Positions 1-6,778 of a DNA stretch of 11,711 nt are shown here, piece after piece. The notes beneath the pieces are model-generated. The model was not told where the DNA came from, did not search any database, and saw only the letters and a program-made list of their open reading frames with translations. The stretch spans positions 1 to 11,711 of the forward strand of contig JBPBQS010000009.1 of NCBI GenBank assembly GCA_050920955.1. The letters are read 5' to 3'. How positions within the stretch are numbered: the first letter of the stretch is position 1; the number at the start of each line of letters is the position of its first letter. The position numbers were made by a program, and so were the translations under genes. The DNA is from CAXSEF01 sp050920955. GTDB taxonomy: Bacteria > Pseudomonadota > Alphaproteobacteria > Acetobacterales > Acetobacteraceae.

Positions 1-2
1 CC

Positions 3-350
3 CCCGCCCGTCCTGCGCCGCAGGACACGTCCCGTCCTGCCGCACAGGACGAAACCCCCTTTCCCGCCACGCAGGACACGCCCCGTCCTGCCGCGCAGGA
101 CGCGCCCGCCGCCACCCACCCCGGCTTCACCCTGCGCGACACCCTCGCCCGCCACGGCCTCGGCCACGCCGCCGCCGCCCGCCTCGGCCTCACCCGCCAG
201 CGCCTGCACGACCTGACCCGCGGCGCCCGCGCCATCACCCCCACGACCGCGCTGGCCCTCGAAGCCGTCCTGGGCGAGCACGCCGAGACCTGGATGGCCC
301 GCCAGGCCCGCCACGACCTCGACGCCGCCCGCCGCGCCGCAGCACCGTGA
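3..350 (+). CDS. HigA/XRE-family antitoxin-like regulator, C-terminal part (5' end outside window)
   Basis: The open frame enters from the left edge and ends at TGA 348-350, giving 115 visible residues. From residue 39 it matches the HigA/VapI addiction-module antidote pattern: an HPG start to the fold (39-41), an HTH around GLGHAAAARLGLTRQRLHDL (52-71), a RGARAITP turn (73-80), then the W97-to-ARHDLDAAR end typical of HigA (WxxxQARxDLxxAR). HigA proteins usually begin about ten residues before HPG. This one has at least 38 residues there, made of degenerate octapeptide repeats (RPAAQDTP-like; residues 3-10, 11-18, 20-27, 28-35). HigA binds its own promoter and neutralises the HigB mRNA interferase. 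No HigB is visible because upstream sequence is missing, so it could also be an orphan XRE regulator. A hairpin repeat follows the stop directly, and the gene converges on rodA. Confidence 0.7.
   Translation, partial: PARPAPQDTSRPAAQDETPFPATQDTPRPAAQDAPAATHPGFTLRDTLARHGLGHAAAARLGLTRQRLHDLTRGARAITPTTALALEAVLGEHAETWMARQARHDLDAARRAAAP
9..107 (+). repeat. In-frame palindromic tandem repeat inside the HigA-like gene
   Basis: Three 17-bp near-palindromes, GTCCTG(n5)CAGGAC, lie at 10-26, 34-50 and 85-101. A partial copy ends with GCAGGAC at 70-76. Spacings are 24 and 51 bp, so the reading frame is kept and each unit encodes an RPAxQDxx octapeptide. Each unit could form a hairpin with a 6-bp stem (GTCCTG/CAGGAC). 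Whether selection acts on the DNA, the RNA or the peptide cannot be told from one copy of the gene. Confidence 0.8.
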
Positions 351-404
351 GGCAAGGCCAGGGCCCTGCCCTGGACCCGCCAGGGGCAGCGCCCCTGGAC
401 CGGC
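351..404. repeat. Two-hairpin intergenic element, unit a (single, forward)
   Basis: It starts at the base after the higA-like stop. Hairpin 1 pairs CCAGGGC 358-364 with GCCCTGG 368-374 (loop CCT). Hairpin 2 pairs CCAGGGGC 380-387 with GCCCCTGG 391-398 (loop AGC). The linker is GACCCG. It could act as a terminator for the higA-like gene, although no T-tract follows. The rest of the gap to rodA (405-515) shows nothing beyond a weak 5-bp stem (424-428/432-436). Confidence 0.85.
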
Positions 405-515
405 ACACGAAAGGATCTTCCTGGGCCGGAACGGCCGCAGCACCCGATGCGCCGCAACCGGAGGCCCCGACATCGGCGCCGGGAACACCGGACACCCCGG
501 CCGGGCAGGGTTGCC

Positions 516-1664
516 TCAGTCCTCCTCCCGCTTCTCCCCGAACTCCACGTCGCGGTGCACGTGCACCGACATCAGCAGCCCGAACGCGAACATCACCGTC
601 AGCATCGCCGACCCGCCATGGCTCACGAGCGGCAGCGGCACGCCCCCGACCGGGATCGCCCCCGTCACCATGGCGATGTTGACGAACACGTACATGAAGA
701 AGTTGACGCTGATCCCGATCGCCAGCAGCCGCCCGTACTGGTGGCGGCAGCGCAGCGCGATCAGCATCCCCCCCATCACGATCAGCAGCAGCAGCCCCAG
801 CACCGCCAGGCTCCCCACCAGCCCCCACTCCTCCGCGATGATCGAGAAGATGAAGTCCGTCTGCTTCTCGGGCAGGAAGTTGAGGTGGTTCTGCGTCCCG
901 TTCATGAACCCCTTCCCCCACATCCCCCCCGACCCCAGCGCAATCTTGGATTGGATGATGTTGTACCCCGCCCCCAGCGGATCGCTCTCCGGGCTGAAGA
1001 ACGTGGTGATCCTGGCGCGCTGGTAGTCGTGCAGGTGCGCGTAGGCGAAGCGCGCCGCGAACGGCACCGGCAGCGCGACCAGCCCCACGAGCCACCACCG
1101 CATCCCCGCCGCCAGCACGACGCTCGCCCCCACGACGCCCGTGATGAACGCCGTCCCCAGGTTCGGCTCCTTGAGGATCAGCGCGACCGGCACCGCGATC
1201 GCCACCGCCGGCGGCACGAGGAACAGCGGGTTGCCCACCTTCTCCCAGCTCGCCTTGTGGAACCACGACGCCAGCGCCATCACCAGCGCCACCTTCATCA
1301 GCTCCGACGGCTGCACCTGCACGCCGGCGATGCTGATCCAGCGCTCCGCCCCCTTGCCGACGTGCCCCATGCGCAGCACCAGCGCCAGCAGCCCCAGCGC
1401 CCCCGCGTACATGACCCACGAGAACCGCGCGAGGAACCGGATGTCGACCAGGGCCATGCACAGCATCATCATCAGCCCCGCCGCGAACCGTATCGCGTCC
1501 GGCGCCGCATACGGCAGCGGCCCGCCGCCCGCCGAATACAGCGCGACGTACCCCACCCCTGCCAGCGCGCACAGCAGCACGACATAGAGCCAGCTCACCT
1601 GCACGAGCTTGGTGAGCAGCCCGAACGAGGGCTCCGCGCGGATCAGCCGCCGCTCCAGGATCAC
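516..1664 (-). CDS. rodA: Peptidoglycan glycosyltransferase RodA (SEDS family)
   Basis: RodA polymerises lipid II into glycan strands in the elongasome, together with PBP2. The protein is multi-pass and about 382 aa, close to the 370 aa of the E. coli protein. SEDS landmarks are present: GAERWI (about 105-110), QPSELMK (118-124), the extracellular loop segment PEKQTDFIFSIIAEEWG (265-281) with its conserved Asp near 270, and the C-terminal PLPLVSHGGSAMLT (343-356). I place the start at GTG 1664, eight bases after a GGGGG tract. GTG 1673 is an alternative. The ATG at 1706 would begin inside hairpin repeat b and translate it, so I reject it. The gene is last in the mre cluster, separated from mrdA by 141 bp holding a repeat pair, and converges on the higA-like gene. 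Family identity is certain; the exact start is not. Confidence 0.95.
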   Translation of the reverse strand: MILERRLIRAEPSFGLLTKLVQVSWLYVVLLCALAGVGYVALYSAGGGPLPYAAPDAIRFAAGLMMMLCMALVDIRFLARFSWVMYAGALGLLALVLRMGHVGKGAERWISIAGVQVQPSELMKVALVMALASWFHKASWEKVGNPLFLVPPAVAIAVPVALILKEPNLGTAFITGVVGASVVLAAGMRWWLVGLVALPVPFAARFAYAHLHDYQRARITTFFSPESDPLGAGYNIIQSKIALGSGGMWGKGFMNGTQNHLNFLPEKQTDFIFSIIAEEWGLVGSLAVLGLLLLIVMGGMLIALRCRHQYGRLLAIGISVNFFMYVFVNIAMVTGAIPVGGVPLPLVSHGGSAMLTVMFAFGLLMSVHVHRDVEFGEKREED

Positions 1665-1681
1665 CGCGCACACCCCCGAAA

Positions 1682-1805
1682 GAAAGAAAGCATGGGCTCT
1701 GCCCAAACCCGCAAAGGGTCCGAGGACCCTTTGATCCCATGACTTGAGTAGGGGATTCCAAAGGCGAGCCTTTGGCGGAGTTTGAGGCAGAGCCTCAACC
1801 TTGCT
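1682..1805. repeat. Two-hairpin intergenic element, inverted pair b (b1 forward, b2 reverse)
   Basis: The pair fills the mrdA-rodA gap. In b1, hairpin 1 is TGGGC 1693-1697 with GCCCA 1701-1705, and hairpin 2 is CAAAGGGTCC 1712-1721 with GGACCCTTTG 1724-1733. In b2, hairpin 2 is CCAAAGGC 1758-1765 with GCCTTTGG 1768-1775, and hairpin 1 is TTGAGGC 1782-1788 with GCCTCAA 1792-1798. The two units face each other through hairpin 2 across about 24 bp. b2 touches the mrdA stop and b1 lies next to the rodA start, so both would be transcribed within an mrdA-rodA mRNA. Confidence 0.9.
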
Positions 1806-3659
1806 TCACCTGGCCGCGACCGTCTGCGCCGCCGGCCTCTCCGCCGGATCGCGCGTCAGCGTCTGCATCATCAGGTCCCGCGCCAGCGGCGCCGCCGCCG
1901 CCGCCCCCGCGTTGCCGTGCTCGATGACCACCGCGATCGCGTACTTCGGCGCCTCGTACGGCGCGAAGCACACGAACAGCGCGTGCGGCCTGAACTCCCA
2001 CGGCAGCTTGCTCGAGTCGAAGTGCCCGTGCTCGCGGGTCTCCCTCGACACGCGCCTGACCTGCGCCGACCCGGTCTTGCCCGCCATCGTGACCCCCGCG
2101 AGCGGCAGGCGCGCGTTGATGCCGCTCCCGCCGACCTCGTTGACGACCGCGTGCATCCCTGCCCTGACCGCCGCCAGCGACCTCTCCCCGATCCCGAGCG
2201 CCGGCCAGTCGCCCGCCGCCGCCCCCTGCTGCATCGCCCCGCCCACCAGCCGCGTCAGGTGCGGCTGCACCGCGCGGCCCGTCGCGATCCGCGCGGTGTA
2301 CGTCGCGAGCTGCAGCGGCGTGACCTGGATGTAGCCCTGGCCGATGCCGCTCACGATCGTGTCGCCGAGGTTCCACGGATGCCCGTGCGAGCGACGCCAC
2401 GCCGGCGTGGGGATCAGCCCGACCCGCTGCCCCGGCAGGTCCACCGCCAGCTCCGTCCCCAGCCCCAGCTTGTGCGACGCCTGGGCGATGCGGTCCATGC
2501 CGACCCGCTCGGCTGTCGCGTAAAAATAGACGTCGCAGCTGTTTTTGAGACCACCGTGCAGATCCAGAGACCCGTGCCCGCCTTTCTTCCAGCAGTGGAA
2601 GCGCGCGTCGCCCACGTCGATGAACCCCGGGCAGTTCACGCGGTCGCCCGCGGTCATCACGCCCGCCTCCAGCGCCGCCACCGCCACCGCCATCTTGAAC
2701 GTCGAGCCGGGGGGGTAGACGCCGGCCGTGGCCTTGTTGATCAGCGGCGTGCGGCGGTCCTTGGTCCACTCCACCCACTGCGCCTGGCTGACGCCGGAGT
2801 CGAACAGGCTCGGGTCGAAGGACGGCGTGCTCGCCATCGCCAGGATCTCGCCGTTGCGGCAGTCCAGCACCACCGCCGACGCGCTCTCGTCGCCGATGCG
2901 GTCCTGCACGCTCCTCTGCAGGTCGTAGTCCAGCGACAGCCCCAGGTCGTCGCCGGGCTTGCCGTCGCGGCGGTCCAGCTCGCGGATCACCCGGCCCACG
3001 GCGTTGACCTCGAGCTGCACCTCGCCCGCCTCGCCGCGCAGCTCCTCGTCGCGCGCCTTCTCCACGCCGGCGCGCCCGATGCGGATGCCCGGCAGCGCCA
3101 GCATCGGGTCCTCGCCCATGTCGGCCTCCTGCGGCGGCGCCACGTAGCCCACCACGTGCGCCAGGTGCTCGCCGAACGGGTAGATCCGCGTGGTCCCCAC
3201 GTCGACGATGATGCCCGGCAGCTCCGGCGCGCTCACCTCGATGCGCGCCATGTCCTCCCAGGACAGGAACTCGCGCACCATCACCGGGATGAACCGCCGG
3301 CGGTGGCGCAGCTCGCGGTCCACGCGCGCGCGCTCGTGGTCGGCCAGCGGCACGATCCGCGCGAACAGGTCCAGCGTCGCGCCCACGTCGTCCGTCTGCT
3401 CGGCCAGAAGCACTGCCCGCCAGTTCAGCTTGTTGCCCGCGATCACCGTGCCGAAGCGGTCCAGGATGCGGCCGCGCGGCGGCGCGATCATGCGCGCGCT
3501 GATCCGGTTGCTCTCGGCCAGCGTCGCGTACTTCTGCCCCTCGGCGACCTGCACGTGGTACAGGCGCGCGCCCAGGGCGCCCAGCGCCGCAACCTGCCCG
3601 CCCATCACCAGCAGGGCGCGGCGCGTGAACACGCCGGAACGGCGGCCGTCGCGCTTCAC
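1806..3659 (-). CDS. mrdA: Penicillin-binding protein 2 (elongasome DD-transpeptidase)
   Basis: This is the class B PBP that crosslinks lateral-wall peptidoglycan with RodA. It is anchored in the inner membrane with a periplasmic body. From GTG 3659 it has 617 aa (E. coli PBP2: 633). A cytoplasmic basic stretch and one TM segment (about 12-32) are followed by the pedestal domain opening with PPRGRILDRFG (60-70). The transpeptidase motifs are STFK (319-322, nucleophile Ser319), SCD (374-376) and KTGSAQ (528-533), with IGQG at 449-452. The frame is open further upstream to 3743, but that extension would be translated hairpin repeat c1. Family proteins begin with a KR-rich stretch before FTRRALL, so the GTG is preferred even though no clear Shine-Dalgarno precedes it. 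The gene lies 172 bp after mreD and 141 bp before rodA; both gaps hold repeat pairs. Confidence 0.95.
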   Translation of the reverse strand: MKRDGRRSGVFTRRALLVMGGQVAALGALGARLYHVQVAEGQKYATLAESNRISARMIAPPRGRILDRFGTVIAGNKLNWRAVLLAEQTDDVGATLDLFARIVPLADHERARVDRELRHRRRFIPVMVREFLSWEDMARIEVSAPELPGIIVDVGTTRIYPFGEHLAHVVGYVAPPQEADMGEDPMLALPGIRIGRAGVEKARDEELRGEAGEVQLEVNAVGRVIRELDRRDGKPGDDLGLSLDYDLQRSVQDRIGDESASAVVLDCRNGEILAMASTPSFDPSLFDSGVSQAQWVEWTKDRRTPLINKATAGVYPPGSTFKMAVAVAALEAGVMTAGDRVNCPGFIDVGDARFHCWKKGGHGSLDLHGGLKNSCDVYFYATAERVGMDRIAQASHKLGLGTELAVDLPGQRVGLIPTPAWRRSHGHPWNLGDTIVSGIGQGYIQVTPLQLATYTARIATGRAVQPHLTRLVGGAMQQGAAAGDWPALGIGERSLAAVRAGMHAVVNEVGGSGINARLPLAGVTMAGKTGSAQVRRVSRETREHGHFDSSKLPWEFRPHALFVCFAPYEAPKYAIAVVIEHGNAGAAAAAPLARDLMMQTLTRDPAERPAAQTVAAR

Positions 3660-3661
3660 CA

Positions 3662-3831
3662 GGGGAAGCCAGCGAGGCCGGGCTCTGCCCGGACCCGCCA
3701 AAGGGCGCGCCCTTTGGAAACCATGACTTCGGGCCGGCGGCACACCCGACAGGTCCGTGCCGCCGGCCCGGGTCGGGTGCCGGTCCAGGGCGGCCCGCCC
3801 TGGCGGGTCCAGGGCAGCGCCCTGGCCTTCC
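3662..3831. repeat. Two-hairpin intergenic element, inverted pair c (c1 forward, c2 reverse)
   Basis: The pair fills the mreD-mrdA gap. In c1, hairpin 1 is CCGGGC 3678-3683 with GCCCGG 3687-3692, and hairpin 2 is CCAAAGGGC 3698-3706 with GCCCTTTGG 3709-3717. In c2, hairpin 2 is CCAGGGCG 3785-3792 with CGCCCTGG 3796-3803, and hairpin 1 is CCAGGGC 3809-3815 with GCCCTGG 3819-3825. c2 abuts the mreD stop and c1 abuts the mrdA start. The two units are separated by about 65 bp of non-repeat sequence. Confidence 0.9.
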
Positions 3832-4404
3832 TCACGCCTGGTCCGGGTCCGCGACGCTGCCGTGCGCCAGGCTGAACAGCATCGACAGCGCCGGGTAGAT
3901 CCCCGCCGCCACCAGCGCCTCGAACACCGCGGGCGCCCCCGGCAGCAGCCGCCAGGTCAGCAGCGAGGTCAGCGCCCAGCCCAGCGCCGCCGCCCCCGCC
4001 GCCACCGCCGCGAACACCAGCCACACCAGCGCGAAGCCCGTGCGCACCAGCACCCGGCGCCAGCGCACCGCGATCCCGTGCGTCAGCAGCAGCGTCAGCA
4101 CCGCCGTGCCCACCGGCGCCAGCCCCAGCAGGTCGCACAAGAGCCCCAGCGCGAACACCAGCAGCGGCGGCATCGACGTCGGCCGGAACAGCGACCAGAA
4201 GAACACGCAGGCCAGCGCCGAGGCCGGCTGCAGCTGCACCTGCCCGGGCAGGTCGAACGGCGCGGACAGGGCGAGCAGCATCGCGGCGCTCACCCCGCCC
4301 GGGAACGACGCCCGGGCCAGCGCGTCGAGCCTGCGCCACAGGGTCGGGCGCGGGCGGATGCCCGGCGTGCGGTCGTCCGGGCCGCTGCCGATGCCGCGCT
4401 CCAC
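3832..4404 (-). CDS. mreD: Rod shape-determining membrane protein MreD
   Basis: MreD is a small polytopic inner-membrane protein that bridges MreC and the RodA/PBP2 complex. It has 190 aa; E. coli MreD is about 160, and the extra length is a polar N-terminal tail (about 1-33). Hydrophobic segments lie near 37-52, 60-72, 78-98, 99-112, 121-143 and 157-180. The Pro-rich SLFRPTSMPPLLVFALGLLCDLLGLAPVG stretch (starting at residue 71) has the D-L-L-x-x-x-P-x-G pattern typical of MreD. The start is GTG 4404, only 3 nt after the mreC stop, so translation is probably coupled. Identification rests on position and topology as much as on sequence, which is normal for this poorly conserved family. Confidence 0.9.
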   Translation of the reverse strand: MERGIGSGPDDRTPGIRPRPTLWRRLDALARASFPGGVSAAMLLALSAPFDLPGQVQLQPASALACVFFWSLFRPTSMPPLLVFALGLLCDLLGLAPVGTAVLTLLLTHGIAVRWRRVLVRTGFALVWLVFAAVAAGAAALGWALTSLLTWRLLPGAPAVFEALVAAGIYPALSMLFSLAHGSVADPDQA

Positions 4405-4407
4405 CGC

Positions 4408-5283
4408 TCACCGCTTCCGCTCGGACCCGCGGCCCGCCTCCGGGCGGCCGGGCACCTCGGGCGGCTGCAGCCCGGTCAGGCCGTAGTCGAAGATCCGCAC
4501 GATATCGAGGTGGTCCAGGTGCGCGAACGGCACCACCTCCGGCGTGTTCGACGTCGCGTAGTGCACCACGCCGATCGGCAGCCCCGCCGGGAACGCGTTG
4601 GCCTCCGACGTGGTCAGCACCCGCTCGCCCTCCACCGGGTGCGTGCCCTCGGCGTAGTACATCAGCCGCGGCCGCGGGTTGTTGGTGCCGACCAGCAGCG
4701 CGCGGGCGTGGCTCGTCTCCAGCGTCACCGGGATGCGGCTGTTGATGTCGGTCAGCAGCAGCACGCGCGCCGAGCGCTCGCCGACCTCGCTCACCCGCCC
4801 CACCAGGCCGTCGGCGTCGAGCGCGATCTGGCCGCGGCGCACCGCGTGGTTCGGCCCGACCGAGAGCAGCACCGCGCGCGCGTACACGCCGCCCGCGTCG
4901 GCCACCACGCGCGCCGTGACGTAGGACGGCGCAGGGTCGGGGATCCAGTGCAGGTCGGCCTTCAGCGTGGCGTTCTCCGCCTCCAGCGCCACGGCGACCG
5001 CGTACCAGCGCCTGAGGCGGTCGTTCTCGTCGCGCAGCCGCGCCGTCTCGGACTGCAGCGCCACCAGGCCGCGCAGGTCGGCCACGCCCTGGCGCATCCC
5101 GGCCAGCGGCTCGGCCACCATGCGGTAGATCGGCGACAGCGCGTCGGCCAGCGCCATGCGCGCCCGCGCGGTGAGCGCGCCGTCGGCACGGCCCAGCAGC
5201 ATCAGCCCGAACGAGGCCGCGATCAGCAGCGGCAGGGTGAGGCGGGCCAGCGCCTGGCGGGCCTGGATGGAAAGCCGGATCAA
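4408..5283 (-). CDS. mreC: Rod shape-determining protein MreC
   Basis: MreC is the periplasmic scaffold of the elongasome: it forms assemblies and activates PBP2/RodA. It has 291 aa with a short cytoplasmic tail, one TM helix (about 12-30), a coiled coil (about 70-110, ETARLRDENDRL repeats) and the paired beta-barrel domain (about 118-267) with GGVYARAVLLSVGPNHAVRRG (131-151) and a G-L-V-G-R-V element (159-164). The start is TTG 5283. An in-frame TGA lies just upstream (about 5295-5297), and a GAGG motif about 11 nt before the TTG may be the ribosome site. The next in-frame Met (residue 28) would delete most of the TM helix. The 451-bp gap to mreB suggests mreC may have its own promoter; none is obvious. 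Confidence 0.95.
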   Translation of the reverse strand: MIRLSIQARQALARLTLPLLIAASFGLMLLGRADGALTARARMALADALSPIYRMVAEPLAGMRQGVADLRGLVALQSETARLRDENDRLRRWYAVAVALEAENATLKADLHWIPDPAPSYVTARVVADAGGVYARAVLLSVGPNHAVRRGQIALDADGLVGRVSEVGERSARVLLLTDINSRIPVTLETSHARALLVGTNNPRPRLMYYAEGTHPVEGERVLTTSEANAFPAGLPIGVVHYATSNTPEVVPFAHLDHLDIVRIFDYGLTGLQPPEVPGRPEAGRGSERKR

Positions 5284-5415
5284 GGACGGTTCGCCTCATG
5301 CGCGCAGGTGCTCGGGTCCTAGAGGATCGGCCCTGAAAGATCACGTCCTTTCGCGGCACACCCTGCACACCCTCGCATGCCGACCGCACGAGACGCTAGG
5401 AATCGCGTCCTGTCT

Positions 5416-5430
5416 GTTCTAGTAATGTTC
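5416..5430 (+). promoter_or_regulatory. Putative LexA (SOS) operator, GTTC-N7-GTTC
   Basis: The sequence is GTTC-TAGTAAT-GTTC, an exact match to the direct-repeat LexA box established for alphaproteobacteria. It sits in an AT-richer island and ends 32 nt before the ATG of a 46-codon ORF. The spacer TAGTAAT resembles a -10 element, so LexA would block it; no good -35 is seen. By rough arithmetic for a 75% GC background, such a match is expected about 0.1 times per window of this size, so chance is not excluded. It also lies 132 nt upstream of mreC on the other strand. Confidence 0.5.
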
Positions 5431-5462
5431 CGGTCGCAATCGCGCTTCGCACGGCAGGAACC

Positions 5463-5603
5463 ATGACACTGACCCAGGCTGCACAGCTCGCGGTGGTCGC
5501 CAACGCCAGCGTCAGCCTGACGGTGGCGGCGCCGGCCCTGGTCCGCGCCGTCGCACAGCTCGGGGCGCAGCTCCGGCGCGCGATCCGGCGGGGGCGGCCG
5601 TAA
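5463..5603 (+). CDS. Possible small membrane-active protein (46 aa) under the SOS-type box
   Basis: I do not recognise this protein. It begins MTLTQAAQLAVVANASVS, has an Ala/Val/Leu-rich helix-forming stretch (about 5-32) and ends in a very basic tail (RRAIRRGRP), which would suit a short membrane-inserted or amphipathic peptide. An AGGA motif (5456-5459) precedes the ATG by only 3 nt, which is tight. Supporting points are the GTTC-N7-GTTC box just upstream, and the repeat unit d1 that starts directly after its TAA, as such units do after the stops of established genes here. Small SOS-induced peptides such as SidA of Caulobacter inhibit division; similarity to it is only in size and context. 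It may equally be a chance ORF in high-GC DNA. Confidence 0.4.
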   Translation: MTLTQAAQLAVVANASVSLTVAAPALVRAVAQLGAQLRRAIRRGRP

Positions 5604-5732
5604 GGGAAGCAAGGTCGGGCTCTGCCCGAACCCGCAAAGGGTCCGAGGACCCTTTGATCCCTTGACCTAGGGAAGCCATCCAAGGGGCTTCCCTTGGCGG
5701 AGTTTGAGGCAGCGCCTCATGCTTGCTTGCTG
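5604..5732. repeat. Two-hairpin intergenic element, inverted pair d (d1 forward, d2 reverse)
   Basis: In d1, hairpin 1 is TCGGGC 5615-5620 with GCCCGA 5624-5629, and hairpin 2 is CAAAGGGTCC 5635-5644 with GGACCCTTTG 5647-5656. In d2, hairpin 2 is CCAAGGG 5680-5686 with CCCTTGG 5691-5697, and hairpin 1 is TGAGGC 5705-5710 with GCCTCA 5714-5719. d2 lies just downstream of the mreB stop and d1 starts at the base after the small ORF. d1 hairpin 2 is identical to that of b1, 3.9 kb away. Together they could separate mreB transcription from mreC. Confidence 0.9.
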
Positions 5733-5734
5733 CC

Positions 5735-6778
5735 TCAGTACATCGTGCTCAGCACGTTGCGCAGGCGCTTGATCTCCTCCAGGGCGCGGCCGGTGCCGAG
5801 TGCGACGCAGCTCAGCGGGTCCTCGGCGACGACGACCGGCAGGCCGGTGGCGTCGCGCAGGACCTGGTCGAGGCGGAACAGCAGGGCGCCGCCGCCGGTG
5901 AGGACGATGCCCTTGTCGACGATGTCGGCGGCGAGCTCGGGGGGCGTGTTCTCCAGCGCGACCTTGACGGCCTCGGTGATGGCGGCGACCGGCTCGGCGA
6001 GGCTTTCGGCGATCTGGCGCTGGGAGACGACGACCTCGCGCGGCACGCCGTGCATGAGGTCGCGGCCCTTGACCTCGCGCCACGGGCCGTCCGAGCCGTC
6101 CTCGGGGGCGAAGGCGGCGCCGATGTCCATCTTGATCCGCTCGGCCGAGCTCTCGCCGATCAGCAGGTTATGGCTGCGGCGGATGTAGGAGATGATGCCC
6201 TCGTCCATCTTGTCGCCGCCGACGCGCACGGAGCGGGCGTAGACGATGCCGCCGAGCGAGATCACGGCGACCTCGGTGGTGCCGCCGCCGATGTCGACGA
6301 TCATGCTGCCGGACGGCTCGGTGACCGGCAGGCCGGCGCCGATCGCGGCGGCCATGGGCTCCTCGATCAGCAGCACGCGGCGCGCGCCGGCGCTCTCGGC
6401 GCTCTCCTGGATGGCGCGGCGCTCGACGGCGGTAGAGCCGGAGGGCACGCAGACGATGATCATGGGGGACGCGAAGCGGCGTCGGCCGTGCACCTTGCGG
6501 ATGAAGTGCTTGATCATCTCCTCGGCGACCTCGAAGTCGGCGATGACGCCGTCGCGGAGCGGCCGGATCGCCTGGATGTTGCCGGGCGTGCGGCCGAGCA
6601 TCTGCTTGGCCTCCTCGCCGACGGCGAGCACCTGCTTCTTGCCGCGCACGTCGGCGATGGCGACCACGCTCGGCTCGGCCAGCACGATCCCCCGTCCCTT
6701 GACATAGACAAGCGTGTTGGCGGTGCCGAGGTCGATGGCCATGTCGGCGGACATGATGCCCAGCAGGCGGGAGAACAT
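5735..6778 (-). CDS. mreB: Actin-like rod shape-determining protein MreB
   Basis: MreB is a cytoplasmic membrane-associated actin homologue that orients elongasome movement. It has 347 aa, the usual length. The N-terminal MFSRLLGIMS is an amphipathic membrane-binding segment. ATPase motifs are phosphate-1 DLGTANTLVYVKGRG (16-30), phosphate-2 DIGGGTTEVAV (162-172) and the adenosine motif TGGGALL (294-300); IEEPMAAAIGAGLP lies at 138-151. The start is ATG 6778, preceded by CGGAG about 8 nt upstream. An in-frame extension to 7417 exists but is low-complexity shadow. The gene is first in the mre cluster but stands 451 bp from mreC, with a repeat pair right after its stop, so it may be transcribed separately. 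The upstream leader holds a 13-bp inverted repeat. Confidence 0.97.
   Translation of the reverse strand: MFSRLLGIMSADMAIDLGTANTLVYVKGRGIVLAEPSVVAIADVRGKKQVLAVGEEAKQMLGRTPGNIQAIRPLRDGVIADFEVAEEMIKHFIRKVHGRRRFASPMIIVCVPSGSTAVERRAIQESAESAGARRVLLIEEPMAAAIGAGLPVTEPSGSMIVDIGGGTTEVAVISLGGIVYARSVRVGGDKMDEGIISYIRRSHNLLIGESSAERIKMDIGAAFAPEDGSDGPWREVKGRDLMHGVPREVVVSQRQIAESLAEPVAAITEAVKVALENTPPELAADIVDKGIVLTGGGALLFRLDQVLRDATGLPVVVAEDPLSCVALGTGRALEEIKRLRNVLSTMY

Noticed and set aside
424..436. Short hairpin (GGCCG/CGGCC) as a rodA terminator
   Set aside because: It has a five-base-pair stem with no T-tract, expected by chance in such GC-rich sequence.
889..904. Second LexA-like box inside rodA (two GTTC motifs)
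   Set aside because: The spacer is 8 bases rather than 7, and it lies within a coding region.
1782..3875. Long plus-strand open frame of 697 codons antisense to mrdA (and similar long frames elsewhere, e.g. 3757-5322 plus and 235-1761 minus)
   Set aside because: They are shadows caused by the scarcity of stop codons in very GC-rich DNA. Their products are low-complexity Arg/His/Pro/Ala, while the opposite strand carries recognisable mre-cluster proteins.
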